Position numbers and translations under genes: made by a program. A DNA stretch of 64,000 nucleotides from Bacteroidaceae bacterium (GTDB lineage Bacteria > Bacteroidota > Bacteroidia > Bacteroidales > Bacteroidaceae), in the NCBI GenBank assembly GCA_017416705.1, contig JAFQBG010000006.1, forward strand, positions 28,117 through 92,116. The letters run 5' to 3'. Shown here piece by piece: positions 1-9,615 of the stretch (positions are counted from its first letter, which is position 1; each line of letters begins with the position of its first letter). The notes beneath the pieces were generated by a model, which saw nothing but the letters and a program-made list of their open reading frames with translations, was not told the origin of the DNA and did no database searches.

Positions 1-1
1 C

Positions 2-1696
2 TGGACACCCGGAGAATTTGTACAATTTATATGCAATGCCCGTCCTGCCACCCAGACTATAACACAAAGCGATGGCACTACAACCGAGTATAACAGCATG
101 CTAATGACCGCATGGTACAAAAGAGAACGAGACACCGAATGGAACTATTTAGCCACGCACTGCTGTTCGGGCTCCGAAGCCCTTTTTGCACAAAGCGAGT
201 TCTATTCATTCCTCGAAAACTATGGAAGCGCAAACGGCCAAGCGCAACGAAAAGCATATTACAGAAACGCATACGCACATGCTGCCGAAAATAAAAAGTG
301 GTACCACCTGAATGTGGGAGGATACAGCAACACCGATGGAGGAAACAATATTGGCGCACGCAACGATTTCGGTCATGGCATAGCCACAGAATATGACCGC
401 TGTTTCTACATGACAACAGGAGGATACGGACAAACCGTGACAGGAAATACCACTTTGAATTTGCACGAAGACAACAACATAGTGGAAAACATAGATTTAA
501 ATGCACTCGAAGCACGCATACGCGAAGCCATAAGAAAGCAAAACACACTAAAAAGCCTGAACACGCTATCAGGACACCCCATGATAGAGACAACAGGGTG
601 GAGAGTCATCGCATGGAGCGACGAAGAGACAAGCGGAGAGGGCACCAACGGCCGCGCCACACAAATATTAGATGGAAACGAAGATACATACTGGCACTCG
701 CAGTGGTACAGCCAGCAACCGACGTTTCCCCACTCCGTAACCATAGAAGCACCCGACACCTACGAGCTGAACGCATTGGAGTTTTGTACAAAACGACATA
801 GCTACTCGGGCACCACATACAACCCTTCGAAAATGACAATAGAAGTGTCAAACGATGGTAATTCATGGGAAACAGCAATAAGCAACATATCGCTACCATT
901 GCAAGAATACCCCAATATAGTACTGCCCGAACCCGCCATTGGAAAATATTTCAGACTAACGTTCAACGAAGGATACGGCACATACCTTTTCATAAACGAG
1001 ATATATCTGTTCGGAGAAATACCCGATGCACCCAATGTGCCCAACGAGGACGGTTTATATCCGGTAGAAAGTTTCGACGAATTAAGCAACGACAAGGCAT
1101 ATATAATAAAAAATGCCAACAGCCTTGGCAGCATCATTTACAGCCCCACACACAGCAACAGCAATATATGGATATGCGAGGCCGAAAGAACCGCCAGTGG
1201 GAATGGAACTATTTATTCCAACAGCTACAAAGCCGATATCGACTACAACGATATAAACCACCACTGGTATATATTGCAAATAGACGGGAAAATGTATTTA
1301 TGCAATGCCGGCAACAAGAAAAGCATTGGAACAGGCTTCCCATGTACATTCAAAAGCACATACACCCCCATATACGTATCGTGCATAAACAAAAAATTCA
1401 CATTCAACACGACAAATGACGCAGCCAACTACATGTGCGCCAGCCCCCAATTAGAAACGCCGGTAAACGTATGGACATCCGACGACGAAGGCAGCAAATG
1501 GCTCATATACGAGAACCCCGCAATGGAAGCAAACAGCGCAGAAGTCATTGACGCCATCATGGGCAGAACCGCCATAGAAGATATCACCACCGAAGAATAC
1601 GATAACACAATATACGACCTGCAAGGCCGCAAAATAGAAAAAATAACCAAAGCAGGAATATATATCATAAACGGCAAAAAAGTCATTAAACGATAA
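2..1696 (+). CDS. Secreted DUF3472/discoidin-domain protein with T9SS C-terminal domain (5' truncated)
   Basis: The frame is open from the first bases of the window, so the gene starts upstream; the first ATG at 98 is internal. The N-terminal part (to about base 470) resembles DUF3472, with the pattern W-x-Y-L-A-T, then SFLENYG, then a tyrosine/glycine-rich strand ending FYMTTGGY. A F5/8 type C (discoidin) carbohydrate-binding domain follows at about 590-1015 (ILDGNEDTYWHS ... YFRLTF ... INEIYLFG). The last 40 residues (YDLQGRKIEKI ... AGIYIINGKKVIKR) are a typical type IX secretion sorting domain, so the protein is probably exported across the outer membrane. The domain set suggests a glycan-binding surface or secreted protein; no catalytic function can be assigned. 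The DUF3472 call is from memory of the family pattern and is moderately sure. Confidence 0.75.
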   Translation, partial: WTPGEFVQFICNARPATQTITQSDGTTTEYNSMLMTAWYKRERDTEWNYLATHCCSGSEALFAQSEFYSFLENYGSANGQAQRKAYYRNAYAHAAENKKWYHLNVGGYSNTDGGNNIGARNDFGHGIATEYDRCFYMTTGGYGQTVTGNTTLNLHEDNNIVENIDLNALEARIREAIRKQNTLKSLNTLSGHPMIETTGWRVIAWSDEETSGEGTNGRATQILDGNEDTYWHSQWYSQQPTFPHSVTIEAPDTYELNALEFCTKRHSYSGTTYNPSKMTIEVSNDGNSWETAISNISLPLQEYPNIVLPEPAIGKYFRLTFNEGYGTYLFINEIYLFGEIPDAPNVPNEDGLYPVESFDELSNDKAYIIKNANSLGSIIYSPTHSNSNIWICEAERTASGNGTIYSNSYKADIDYNDINHHWYILQIDGKMYLCNAGNKKSIGTGFPCTFKSTYTPIYVSCINKKFTFNTTNDAANYMCASPQLETPVNVWTSDDEGSKWLIYENPAMEANSAEVIDAIMGRTAIEDITTEEYDNTIYDLQGRKIEKITKAGIYIINGKKVIKR

Positions 1697-1768
1697 GCGA
1701 CGCCACCCATTGCAGAATATACCGCATACAAACAGAATAAATCTTATATAAATAAGGTAATCAGCAAC

Positions 1769-1810
1769 AAAAAAAGTGCAGAACAGCAGTGTTTTCTGCA
1801 CTTTTTTTAT
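1769..1810 (+). terminator. Rho-independent terminator after the T9SS protein gene
   Basis: Inverted repeat with arms 1769-1781 (A-rich, ending GTGCAG) and 1796-1808 (CTGCAC followed by a T run). It closes the upstream gene and abuts the rpsA promoter. Confidence 0.75.
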
Positions 1811-1818
1811 TACCTTTG
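1811..1818 (+). promoter_or_regulatory. -7 box of the rpsA promoter
   Basis: TACCTTTG fits the Bacteroidota TAnnTTTG consensus, 50 bases before the rpsA ATG. The -33 element is not clear because it would fall inside the preceding terminator hairpin. Confidence 0.55.
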
Positions 1819-1868
1819 CAGCCGAATTCAAACAACATAATGTCTAACTCATTAAAGCAAAACAAATT

Positions 1869-3665
1869 ATGAGCGAAGAAAAAGTATTAACAGGTACACC
1901 CGATTTCAATTGGGAGTCGTACGAAAAAGGTGAGAACATATCCGGTCTCTCACACGAGCAGTTGGAGCAAGCCTACAATGGCACTCTCAACAAAGTATCA
2001 AGCCGCGAGGTAGTAAATGGTACAGTTATCGGTATCAACAAGCGCGAAGTAATTGTAGACATCAACTACAAACAAGACGCTATCATCCCCATCAGCGAGT
2101 TCCGCTACAACCCCGACCTTAAAATAGGTGACAAGGTAGAGGTTTACATAGAGAACTTGGAGGACAAAAAAGGTCAGTTGAGCCTTTCACACAAAAAAGC
2201 ACGTGCAAGCCGTTCATGGGAGCTTGTAAACGAGGCTATGGAAAATCAGGCAGTTGTACGCGGTTACATCAAATGCCGTACAAAGGGCGGTATGATTGTA
2301 GATGTATTCGGTATCGAAGCATTCTTGCCCGGTTCACAAATTGACGTTAAGCCCATCCGCGACTACGATGCATACGTAGGTCAGACAGAGGACTTCAAAA
2401 TTGTTAAGATCAATCAAGAATTCAGAAACGTTGTCGTTTCACACAAAGCCCTCATCGAGGCAGAGCTCGAAGAGCAGAAAAAGAAAATCATCAGCACATT
2501 GGAGAAAGGTCAAGTGCTCGAAGGAACCGTTAAGAACATCACATCGTACGGTGTATTCATCGACCTTGGTGGCGTTGACGGTCTTATCCACATCACAGAC
2601 CTCTCTTGGGGCCGCGTAAGCGAACCCAGCGAAATAGTTGCTTTGGACCAAAAGATAAACGTTGTTATCCTCGACTTCGACGACGAGAAGAAACGTATCG
2701 CTCTTGGTTTGAAACAGCTCACTCCCCATCCTTGGGACGCTATCGACCCCAACTTGAAGGTTGGCGATATCGTTAAGGGTAAGGTTGTTGTTATGGCCGA
2801 CTACGGTGCATTCATCGAAATAGCTCCCGGTGTAGAGGGTCTTATCCACGTATCTGAAATGTCATGGAACCAACACCTGCGTTCGGCTCAGGATTTCATG
2901 AAAGTGGGCGACGACGTAGAGGCAGTTATCCTTACACTCGACCGCGACGAGCGCAAGATGTCACTCGGTATTAAACAATTGAAAGAGGATCCTTGGACAA
3001 ACATCGAGGACAAATATCCCGTAGGTTCTAAACACACAGCAAAAGTTCGTAACTTCACAAACTTCGGTATCTTTGTTGAGATTGAAGAGGGTGTAGATGG
3101 TCTCATCCACATCAGCGACCTCTCTTGGACAAAGAAAATCAAACACCCCTCGGAGTTCACACAGATAGGCGAAGTTATAGACGTTCAAGTTCTTGAAATA
3201 GACAAAGAGAACCGTCGTTTGAGCCTTGGCCACAAACAATTGGAAGAGAATCCTTGGGATGTATTCGAAACAGTATTCACTGTTGGTTCAATACACGAGG
3301 GTGTTATCACCGAGCTCATCGACAAAGGCGCAGTAGTTTCACTCCCCTACGGTGTAGAGGGCTTCGCTACTCCCAAACACCTTGTTAAAGAGGACGGTTC
3401 ACAAGCCAAAGCCGACGAGAAACTCGAATTCAAAGTTATAGAGTTCAACAAGGAAGCTAAGAGAATAATCCTTTCACACAGCCGCATATTCGAGGATGTA
3501 GCTAAGGAGGAGGAGAAACAGGAGAAGAAAGCCGCTGCCGCTGCTCGCAAGAGCAAGAAAGCAGCCGAGGAGGCTCCCGTTATACAAAACCAAGCAGCAT
3601 CTACCACACTTGGTGACATCGATGCTCTTGCTGCACTCAAAAGCAAACTTGAAGGCGGAGAATAA
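1869..3665 (+). CDS. rpsA: 30S ribosomal protein S1
   Basis: 598 residues with six S1 RNA-binding domains at roughly residues 46-108, 127-193, 213-281, 299-368, 386-455 and 473-537. Domains 3-5 carry the typical GxFIxLxxGVxGLIHxSxLSW pattern; domains 1, 2 and 6 are more divergent, as usual for S1. The tail (545-598) is lysine/alanine rich. S1 binds mRNA on the small subunit and helps initiation; in Bacteroidota, which rarely use Shine-Dalgarno pairing, it is expected to matter for recruiting AT-rich leaders. The gene has its own promoter and terminator. Codon use is strongly biased, as expected for high expression. Identification is secure. Confidence 0.97.
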   Translation: MSEEKVLTGTPDFNWESYEKGENISGLSHEQLEQAYNGTLNKVSSREVVNGTVIGINKREVIVDINYKQDAIIPISEFRYNPDLKIGDKVEVYIENLEDKKGQLSLSHKKARASRSWELVNEAMENQAVVRGYIKCRTKGGMIVDVFGIEAFLPGSQIDVKPIRDYDAYVGQTEDFKIVKINQEFRNVVVSHKALIEAELEEQKKKIISTLEKGQVLEGTVKNITSYGVFIDLGGVDGLIHITDLSWGRVSEPSEIVALDQKINVVILDFDDEKKRIALGLKQLTPHPWDAIDPNLKVGDIVKGKVVVMADYGAFIEIAPGVEGLIHVSEMSWNQHLRSAQDFMKVGDDVEAVILTLDRDERKMSLGIKQLKEDPWTNIEDKYPVGSKHTAKVRNFTNFGIFVEIEEGVDGLIHISDLSWTKKIKHPSEFTQIGEVIDVQVLEIDKENRRLSLGHKQLEENPWDVFETVFTVGSIHEGVITELIDKGAVVSLPYGVEGFATPKHLVKEDGSQAKADEKLEFKVIEFNKEAKRIILSHSRIFEDVAKEEEKQEKKAAAAARKSKKAAEEAPVIQNQAASTTLGDIDALAALKSKLEGGE

Positions 3666-3681
3666 TTAATTTATACAATTT

Positions 3682-3713
3682 AAACGATGCTTGATATTTA
3701 TCAAGCATCGTTT
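3682..3713 (+). terminator. Terminator after rpsA
   Basis: Perfect 13-bp inverted repeat, arms 3682-3694 and 3701-3713, ending in TTT, 17 bases after the rpsA stop. Confidence 0.8.
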
Positions 3714-3735
3714 ATAATTAATAAAAATTCAGACT

Positions 3736-3894
3736 ATGACAACAAAATCACTGCTTCTGACAATTTTGTCATTCCTTATTCCCATTGTAGGTATCGTTCT
3801 GTACTTTGTTTACAGAGAAAAGGAAGCCGAAACAGCAAAATATTGATTGTACGCAGGTATAGCAAGTATTATAATAGGATTTATCTTAGTATAA
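3736..3894 (+). pseudogene. Small two-helix membrane protein interrupted by an in-frame TGA
   Basis: From the ATG at 3736 the frame encodes 36 residues: a hydrophobic helix (LLLTILSFLIPIVGIVLYFVY), then a charged turn (REKEAETAKY), then TGA at 3844-3846. The same frame continues for 15 codons (LYAGIASIIIGFILV) to a TAA at 3892-3894, and these form a second hydrophobic helix. The full 52-residue reading would be a helix-loop-helix membrane protein, which suggests one base change in a Trp, Cys or Arg codon. Neighbouring genes do not use TGA as sense. It is either a fresh pseudogene, a functional single-helix 36-residue peptide, or a sequencing error. A terminator follows directly, so the unit looks like a real small gene. 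Confidence 0.5.
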
Positions 3895-3907
3895 CATCGG
3901 CATAGAC

Positions 3908-3947
3908 AAAAAGTAGGCGACGAATTAATTAGTCGCCTACTTTTTTT
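3908..3947 (+). terminator. Terminator after the small membrane ORF
   Basis: Long inverted repeat (AAAAAGTAGGCGAC / GTCGCCTACTTTTT) with a short AT-rich loop. It could serve both strands: the + small ORF and the - BlaR1-like gene that ends at 4002. Confidence 0.85.
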
Positions 3948-4001
3948 ATCCCTATTTATAATTAGCCGTACTATTTTGGTACAGCGCAAGCCACATTATT
4001 T

Positions 4002-5504
4002 TCAGGGTGTTGCCACAGAGGCATCGGTATTTTCTGCCTTAGAAGGAGTGGCATTTTCTTTCATAGGAGGAGATTGCAAGCGGAATATAATAGGCAGGGT
4101 GTAACGAACGTTCACCGCCTCGCCACGTTGCCTGCCGGGCTGCCATTTGGGCATTTCAGAAACCACACGCACAGCCTCCGCATCTAATTGCTCGTGGCCC
4201 GAACTCTTAACTATCTTAACACTGCTCACCGAGCCGTCATTCCCGACGATGAAACCGACAAAGGCCTTACCCTGCATGCCCGAATTCATTGCTTCGAGCG
4301 GATATTTTATGTGCTTGCGCAGATACGTCATCAGTTCATACGCTCCACCCGGAAAAACAGGCTGCTGCTCCACTATTTCATACACTTGGTCGGTACTCTG
4401 TTTTTTATCCATCCCGACGGCATCGGCAGCAGCCCCGACATAGGATCTAAAAACAGTATCGACATTCTCTGTCGGAATAATTTTTGCCACGCCATTGTAA
4501 TGCAGCGTTTTTTCACTAACTTTGTCAACCGAAGCATCGACGCCATCCGATGACGAAGAGAATGCACACACGGCAGTAATTGCCATAGGCACAACATACA
4601 AAGCCTTTGCAGTATGCCACAAACTTGATTTTTTCTTACACATCATAGTGATACGTTTTAAAGTTAAACTGTGATTAAAGCTGTTGGCAATTGAGTAGAG
4701 CCTTGCGCCAACGGCTTTTTTTATTATTAATAACTGATATCTTTTGGTATCTATACCCGAGGCGATAACCGCGGCATCGGCTTCATATTCATGAATATCT
4801 TTAAGCATGCTTTTTATTATCCATGCCATGGGGTTGAACCATTGCACAACGATGAGCATATCGGATAGCAGAATATCCAATGAGTGTTTACTGCTCACAT
4901 GAGCCATTTCGTGCAATATTATATCGTCGGGGGAACTGCTCAGGTCGTGGTGCGACACGCAAATATAGCCAAACCAACTGAACGGTGCGTAGTCGGCATG
5001 GTGCACTCGCAACGACACCCACCTACCATTGGCAAGACGATACATGAGCGGTTTGCAACGACGCAGTATAAACAGCACCTGAATATACATATATATAAGG
5101 CGCACCACAAACAAAGCCACGAATGAAAAATATATAACCGACAAACAATCCCGCAGCGTAATATTCCCCCTTGACGTATTGGCCGCAATGGCATTTTCAT
5201 TTGCAACAGCGTCGCCAACCAAAATTACGTCGGCCGTTTGCGTGGCACGTGGCAATCTGTATTCCATAAATGCTCCATGCATGCCACCACCCACCGCAGC
5301 CTTTATAAAATAATGACATTGGGACAAGGTGGAAGAGTAACCGGTATTAATAAGCGGCGACAGCAAGGAAATAAATATAATTCCAAGCAGCAGGCCGCGG
5401 TTAAGACGATGAAAAGTCTCGCGCCTTAGCAGCAACATAAACATGGTTACACCGACAAACAAAACCAATGACGACTCTATTATATAAACAAAAAATGCCT
5501 CCAT
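4002..5504 (-). CDS. BlaR1/MecR1-type M56 metallopeptidase sensor with C-terminal TonB domain
   Basis: 500 residues. N-terminal membrane helices lie at about 5-26, 36-54 and 121-146. The zinc-protease motif HEMAH is at 198-202, with a downstream glutamate in HEYEAD (about 238-243), which together define peptidase family M56. A further helix is near 299-316. The C-terminal 380-477 is a TonB C-terminal domain (PVFPGG ... YP ... GKAFVGFIVGNDGSV ... W-PG). M56 sensors of this kind cleave a cognate BlaI repressor when a ligand is sensed; in Bacteroidota the penicillin-binding sensor domain is often replaced by a TonB-type domain, as here. So the signal need not be a beta-lactam. It follows the BlaI-like repressor by 7 bases in one operon. 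Confidence 0.88.
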   Translation of the reverse strand: MEAFFVYIIESSLVLFVGVTMFMLLLRRETFHRLNRGLLLGIIFISLLSPLINTGYSSTLSQCHYFIKAAVGGGMHGAFMEYRLPRATQTADVILVGDAVANENAIAANTSRGNITLRDCLSVIYFSFVALFVVRLIYMYIQVLFILRRCKPLMYRLANGRWVSLRVHHADYAPFSWFGYICVSHHDLSSSPDDIILHEMAHVSSKHSLDILLSDMLIVVQWFNPMAWIIKSMLKDIHEYEADAAVIASGIDTKRYQLLIIKKAVGARLYSIANSFNHSLTLKRITMMCKKKSSLWHTAKALYVVPMAITAVCAFSSSSDGVDASVDKVSEKTLHYNGVAKIIPTENVDTVFRSYVGAAADAVGMDKKQSTDQVYEIVEQQPVFPGGAYELMTYLRKHIKYPLEAMNSGMQGKAFVGFIVGNDGSVSSVKIVKSSGHEQLDAEAVRVVSEMPKWQPGRQRGEAVNVRYTLPIIFRLQSPPMKENATPSKAENTDASVATP

Positions 5505-5511
5505 ATACTTA

Positions 5512-5868
5512 TTATTGCTTTTCTACTTTTTCTATAAGGGCCTTCAATTCATCGAGAGAAATTTTCTCCTCCTCGACCAAGGACGATACCGCATTAAGAT
5601 AGGAATTATTGAAATAGCGGTCTATCACATTTTTCAGTCGGCTCTTGCCGAACTCGTTCTCGTTCACCGCCGCGTAATATTGGAATGTGTTACCATAAGC
5701 ACGATGAGCCACATAGCCTTTCTCCTCCAACCCACGTACAATTGTGGAAATTGTATTAAAATGTGGTTTCGGCTCATCGAAAAAAGCCAACATTTCTTTC
5801 ACAAACAGCGGGCCTTTCTCCCAAAAAAGAGTCATTATCTCCTCCTCGCGCTTTGTCAATATCTTCAT
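5512..5868 (-). CDS. BlaI/MecI family winged-helix repressor
   Basis: 118 residues from the ATG at 5868 (MKILTKREEEIMTLFWEKGP). The frame is open further upstream, but the extra 38 residues are Lys/Asn-rich and do not belong to the family, whose usual length is about 120. Features are the helix FVKEMLAFF, the recognition helix HFNTISTIVRGLEEKGYV, the wing, and a C-terminal dimerisation helix ending in ELKALIEKVEKQ. Repressors of this family bind dyad operators as dimers and are inactivated when the partner M56 peptidase cuts them. Three matching dyads lie upstream at 6080-6147. The regulon beyond this operon cannot be seen. Confidence 0.88.
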   Translation of the reverse strand: MKILTKREEEIMTLFWEKGPLFVKEMLAFFDEPKPHFNTISTIVRGLEEKGYVAHRAYGNTFQYYAAVNENEFGKSRLKNVIDRYFNNSYLNAVSSLVEEEKISLDELKALIEKVEKQ

Positions 5869-6020
5869 AATACCAGTTAGGTTTAAATTTTTAAAAAATA
5901 TTTTCTTACTTGAAGCTATATCGTTTGTTTCACCGTTTTTTATATTCAAAAATGCCTGCTTTCTACTTTTTTGCGGTTGCATAGCGGGCTATGCGCCATT
6001 CGAGAAAATAAATTAACCCA

Positions 6021-6075
6021 CTATTTCTGCTCCATAAAAAACTTGGCGATATAAATTTAAACAGTTTCTGAAATT
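6021..6075 (+). repeat. Interspersed repeat, copy 1
   Basis: About 55 bases shared with copy 2 (8067-8123, opposite strand) and copy 3 (43503-43550). A 31-base core at 6031-6061 is identical to the reverse complement of 8080-8110. The conserved centre reads CTTGGCGATATAAATTTA and is followed by AGTTTCTGAA. It is AT-rich, intergenic and has no ORF. Confidence 0.75.
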
Positions 6076-6079
6076 ATTC

Positions 6080-6147
6080 AACTATATTTTTTAGTTCACT
6101 TTGCAAATAAACTATATTTTTTAGTTCATCAACTAATTTTAATAGTT
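6080..6147 (-). promoter_or_regulatory. Triple operator dyad (aacta-N7-tagtt) upstream of the BlaI-like repressor
   Basis: Three copies of the palindrome aacta-N7-tagtt occur at 6080-6096, 6110-6126 and 6131-6147, with centres 30 and 21 bp apart, that is about three and two helical turns. The first two share nearly the same 19 bases, including the spacer. Position and symmetry fit an autoregulatory operator for the blaI-blaR1-like pair. No exact TAnnTTTG box is present; a near match (TTTATTTGC on the minus strand) lies between the first two dyads. Confidence 0.6.
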
Positions 6148-6189
6148 AAAAAATCTAAAACAGACTGTTAATAGCAAAAAAAGACTATG

Positions 6190-6328
6190 ACATGGTTGGG
6201 CATCGAACGACACCAAGGAGCAGGTGTGGCAGTGGGCATAAACAAATGGTGCGCGAAAAATATTTTCGCACACCATTTGAAATGACCTGCTCGCAGGCTC
6301 GAAGCCTTGGAGCTATAATTGCATATAC

Positions 6329-6330
<2 letters not shown>
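6190..6330. other. Structured intergenic element downstream of pyrG
   Basis: The 345-base gap between the repressor's upstream region and pyrG contains a long imperfect rod. The outer helix pairs CCAAGG (6213-6218) with CCTTGG (6305-6310) and AGCAGGT (6219-6225) with ACCTGCT (6285-6291). The inner hairpin pairs 6244-6259 with 6263-6278, 16 bp with one mismatch. An asymmetric internal loop separates them. Read on the minus strand it would lie in the pyrG 3' region and end near a run of seven T, so it may act as the pyrG terminator or be a small RNA. I found no family match. Confidence 0.4.
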
Positions 6331-7948
<1,618 letters not shown>

Positions 7949-8019
7949 TCAATTCCAAAAATAAAAACTTACTGACAGTATCAACGAGAAAATTGTATAG
8001 GACTGTCAAAAACCGCTCA

Positions 8020-8027
8020 CAAAGATA
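8020..8027 (-). promoter_or_regulatory. Probable pyrG -7 box
   Basis: TATCTTTG on the minus strand, an exact TAnnTTTG match, 96 bases before the pyrG start. A TTG at 8044-8046 could be the -33 element, but its 16-base spacer is short. Confidence 0.5.
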
Positions 8028-8066
8028 AAAAAGAAAATTTACACAACTACTACAATAAATAAAAAA

Positions 8067-8123
8067 AATTTAGAAACTTTTTAAATTTATATCGCCAAGT
8101 TTTTTATGGAACAAAAACAGTTT
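8067..8123 (-). repeat. Interspersed repeat, copy 2 (inverted)
   Basis: Reverse complement of copy 1. The 31-base core 8080-8110 is identical to 6031-6061, and similarity continues on both sides with scattered changes. It lies between the end of the his operon and the pyrG promoter. The rest of the 7925-8203 gap is AT-rich with no ORF. Confidence 0.75.
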
Positions 8124-8203
8124 GTATAAGAAAACAAATATTATAAATTCAAGTCATTTCTTACTCTTTTTTATATATTTTTCATTTGAGCGAAGCGTGC
8201 ATA

Positions 8204-8803
8204 TTACTTGTGTCGCGCAGCCAATTCTCTTTCAATATCTTCAAGTGAAAATCCCATTTGCTCGTTCAACACCAACAGGTGGTATATGAGGTCGGACGCT
8301 TCGTACAGGTAGCGTGCCTTGTTGCCGTCTATTGCCTCTATAACCGTCTCCACAGCCTCCTCGCCTACTTTTTGCGCTATCTTATTCACCCCCTTGCCAA
8401 ACAGATGGGTGGTGTACGAGCCTTCGGGCATTTCGGCATGACGTTGCTGTATGACTGCTTGTAATTTTCTGATGAAGCCCTCGTTTTGGGGAGTATCGAA
8501 ACAAGCGACAGTGCCTCTATGACACACCGGGCCACAAGGCTTGCCCATGAGCAGCAGGGTGTCGTTGTCGCAATCGGCATACATCGAAACCACTTCGATA
8601 TAGTTACCGCTGGTTTCGCCCTTTGTCCACAGGCTATTGCGGGAACGACTGAAAAATGTGGCTTTTTTACTTGCTACGGTTTTGTCAAAAGCCTCCTCGT
8701 TCATGTATGCCACCATGAGCACTTTCAACGTCACACTATCCTGCACGACAACCGGCAACAGGCCATCGCTGTTTTTAGTCAAATTAAAATCGGAAAATTT
8801 CAT
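8204..8803 (-). CDS. hisIE: Bifunctional phosphoribosyl-AMP cyclohydrolase / phosphoribosyl-ATP pyrophosphatase
   Basis: 199 residues from the ATG at 8803 (MKFSDFNLTKNSDGL). The frame extends upstream into hisF, but that extension is not homologous. The N-terminal HisI domain (1 to about 105) has the YMNEEAF, SRSRNSLWTKGETSGN and metal-site patterns DCDNDTLLL and GPVCHRG. The C-terminal HisE domain (about 110-199) has GSYTTHLF and KVGEEAVETVIEA. It catalyses steps two and three of histidine synthesis. It is the last gene of the his operon, 56 bases after hisF. No strong terminator follows. Confidence 0.95.
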   Translation of the reverse strand: MKFSDFNLTKNSDGLLPVVVQDSVTLKVLMVAYMNEEAFDKTVASKKATFFSRSRNSLWTKGETSGNYIEVVSMYADCDNDTLLLMGKPCGPVCHRGTVACFDTPQNEGFIRKLQAVIQQRHAEMPEGSYTTHLFGKGVNKIAQKVGEEAVETVIEAIDGNKARYLYEASDLIYHLLVLNEQMGFSLEDIERELAARHK

Positions 8804-8859
8804 ATATCTATTTTTTATATTATTCGTTTGTTCATTTTCGTATTTATGCCAAGCAAGGC

Positions 8860-9615
8860 TCACAGCCTGACTTTTATACCATTGCGTGATAGTTCTTTTT
8901 TCAGGTCGCCTATTGTTATGTCGCCATAATGAAAAATACTTGCAGCAAGAGCCGCATCGGCACACCCTTTGGAAAGCACATCCACTATATCCTTTACCGA
9001 GCCTGCCCCACCCGATGCAATCACCGGTATGGATAGTTCGTTGCATAAGCGGGCAAACAGATCGCATGGATAACCGCTACGAACGCCGTCGTGGTCCATG
9101 GATGTGAGCAGTATCTCCCCTGCTCCACGCTCCTGTCCTTCGTGAGCCCAAGCAAACAGTTCGCGCTCGGTCAGCTGCCTGCCCCCATGCGTTGTTATGA
9201 GCCATTTGTCACCGACTTTTTTGGCATCTATTGCCAACACCACAAACTGGCTCCCGTACTTCGAAGCTATTTCATCTATGAGCGCCGGGTTGCGCACCGC
9301 CGCGCTGTTTATGGATATTTTATCGGCACCCACACCCAACAGGCGGGCTGCATCGTCTATGGTTGATATACCGCCGCCTACGGTAAACGGTATGTTTATA
9401 TTCTCGGCTATACGTTCCACAAGCGATGTGAAGGTATTGCGCCCCTCGACCGTTGCGCTTATGTCGAGATAGACAAGCTCGTCGGCACCCTGCATGGCAT
9501 ACATCTTGCCCATTTCCACTGCATCGCCCACGTCTTTCAGTTCCACGAAATTCACTCCTTTTACTGTACGTCCCTCCTTCACGTCCAGACAAGGGATTAT
9601 GCGTTTAGCAACCAT
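8860..9615 (-). CDS. hisF: Imidazole glycerol phosphate synthase subunit HisF
   Basis: 251 residues, (beta/alpha)8 barrel. The start [20 protein letters not shown] carries the first catalytic aspartate (D11), and the second is in [17 protein letters not shown]. The phosphate sites are VGGGIST and ASGGAGS. With HisH it converts PRFAR and ammonia to imidazole glycerol phosphate and AICAR. It overlaps the end of hisA by 19 bases, indicating translational coupling. Confidence 0.97.
   Translation of the reverse strand: MVAKRIIPCLDVKEGRTVKGVNFVELKDVGDAVEMGKMYAMQGADELVYLDISATVEGRNTFTSLVERIAENINIPFTVGGGISTIDDAARLLGVGADKISINSAAVRNPALIDEIASKYGSQFVVLAIDAKKVGDKWLITTHGGRQLTERELFAWAHEGQERGAGEILLTSMDHDGVRSGYPCDLFARLCNELSIPVIASGGAGSVKDIVDVLSKGCADAALAASIFHYGDITIGDLKKELSRNGIKVRL

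Noticed and set aside
3844-3846. TGA as selenocysteine or a reassigned codon
   Set aside because: No recognisable SECIS hairpin directly follows, no selenocysteine genes are in view, and TGA ends other genes in the window normally. A simple nonsense change is more likely.
8804-9067. N-terminal extension of HisIE
   Set aside because: The extra 88 residues lie within hisF and are not homologous to HisI; the ATG at 8803 gives the normal family length.
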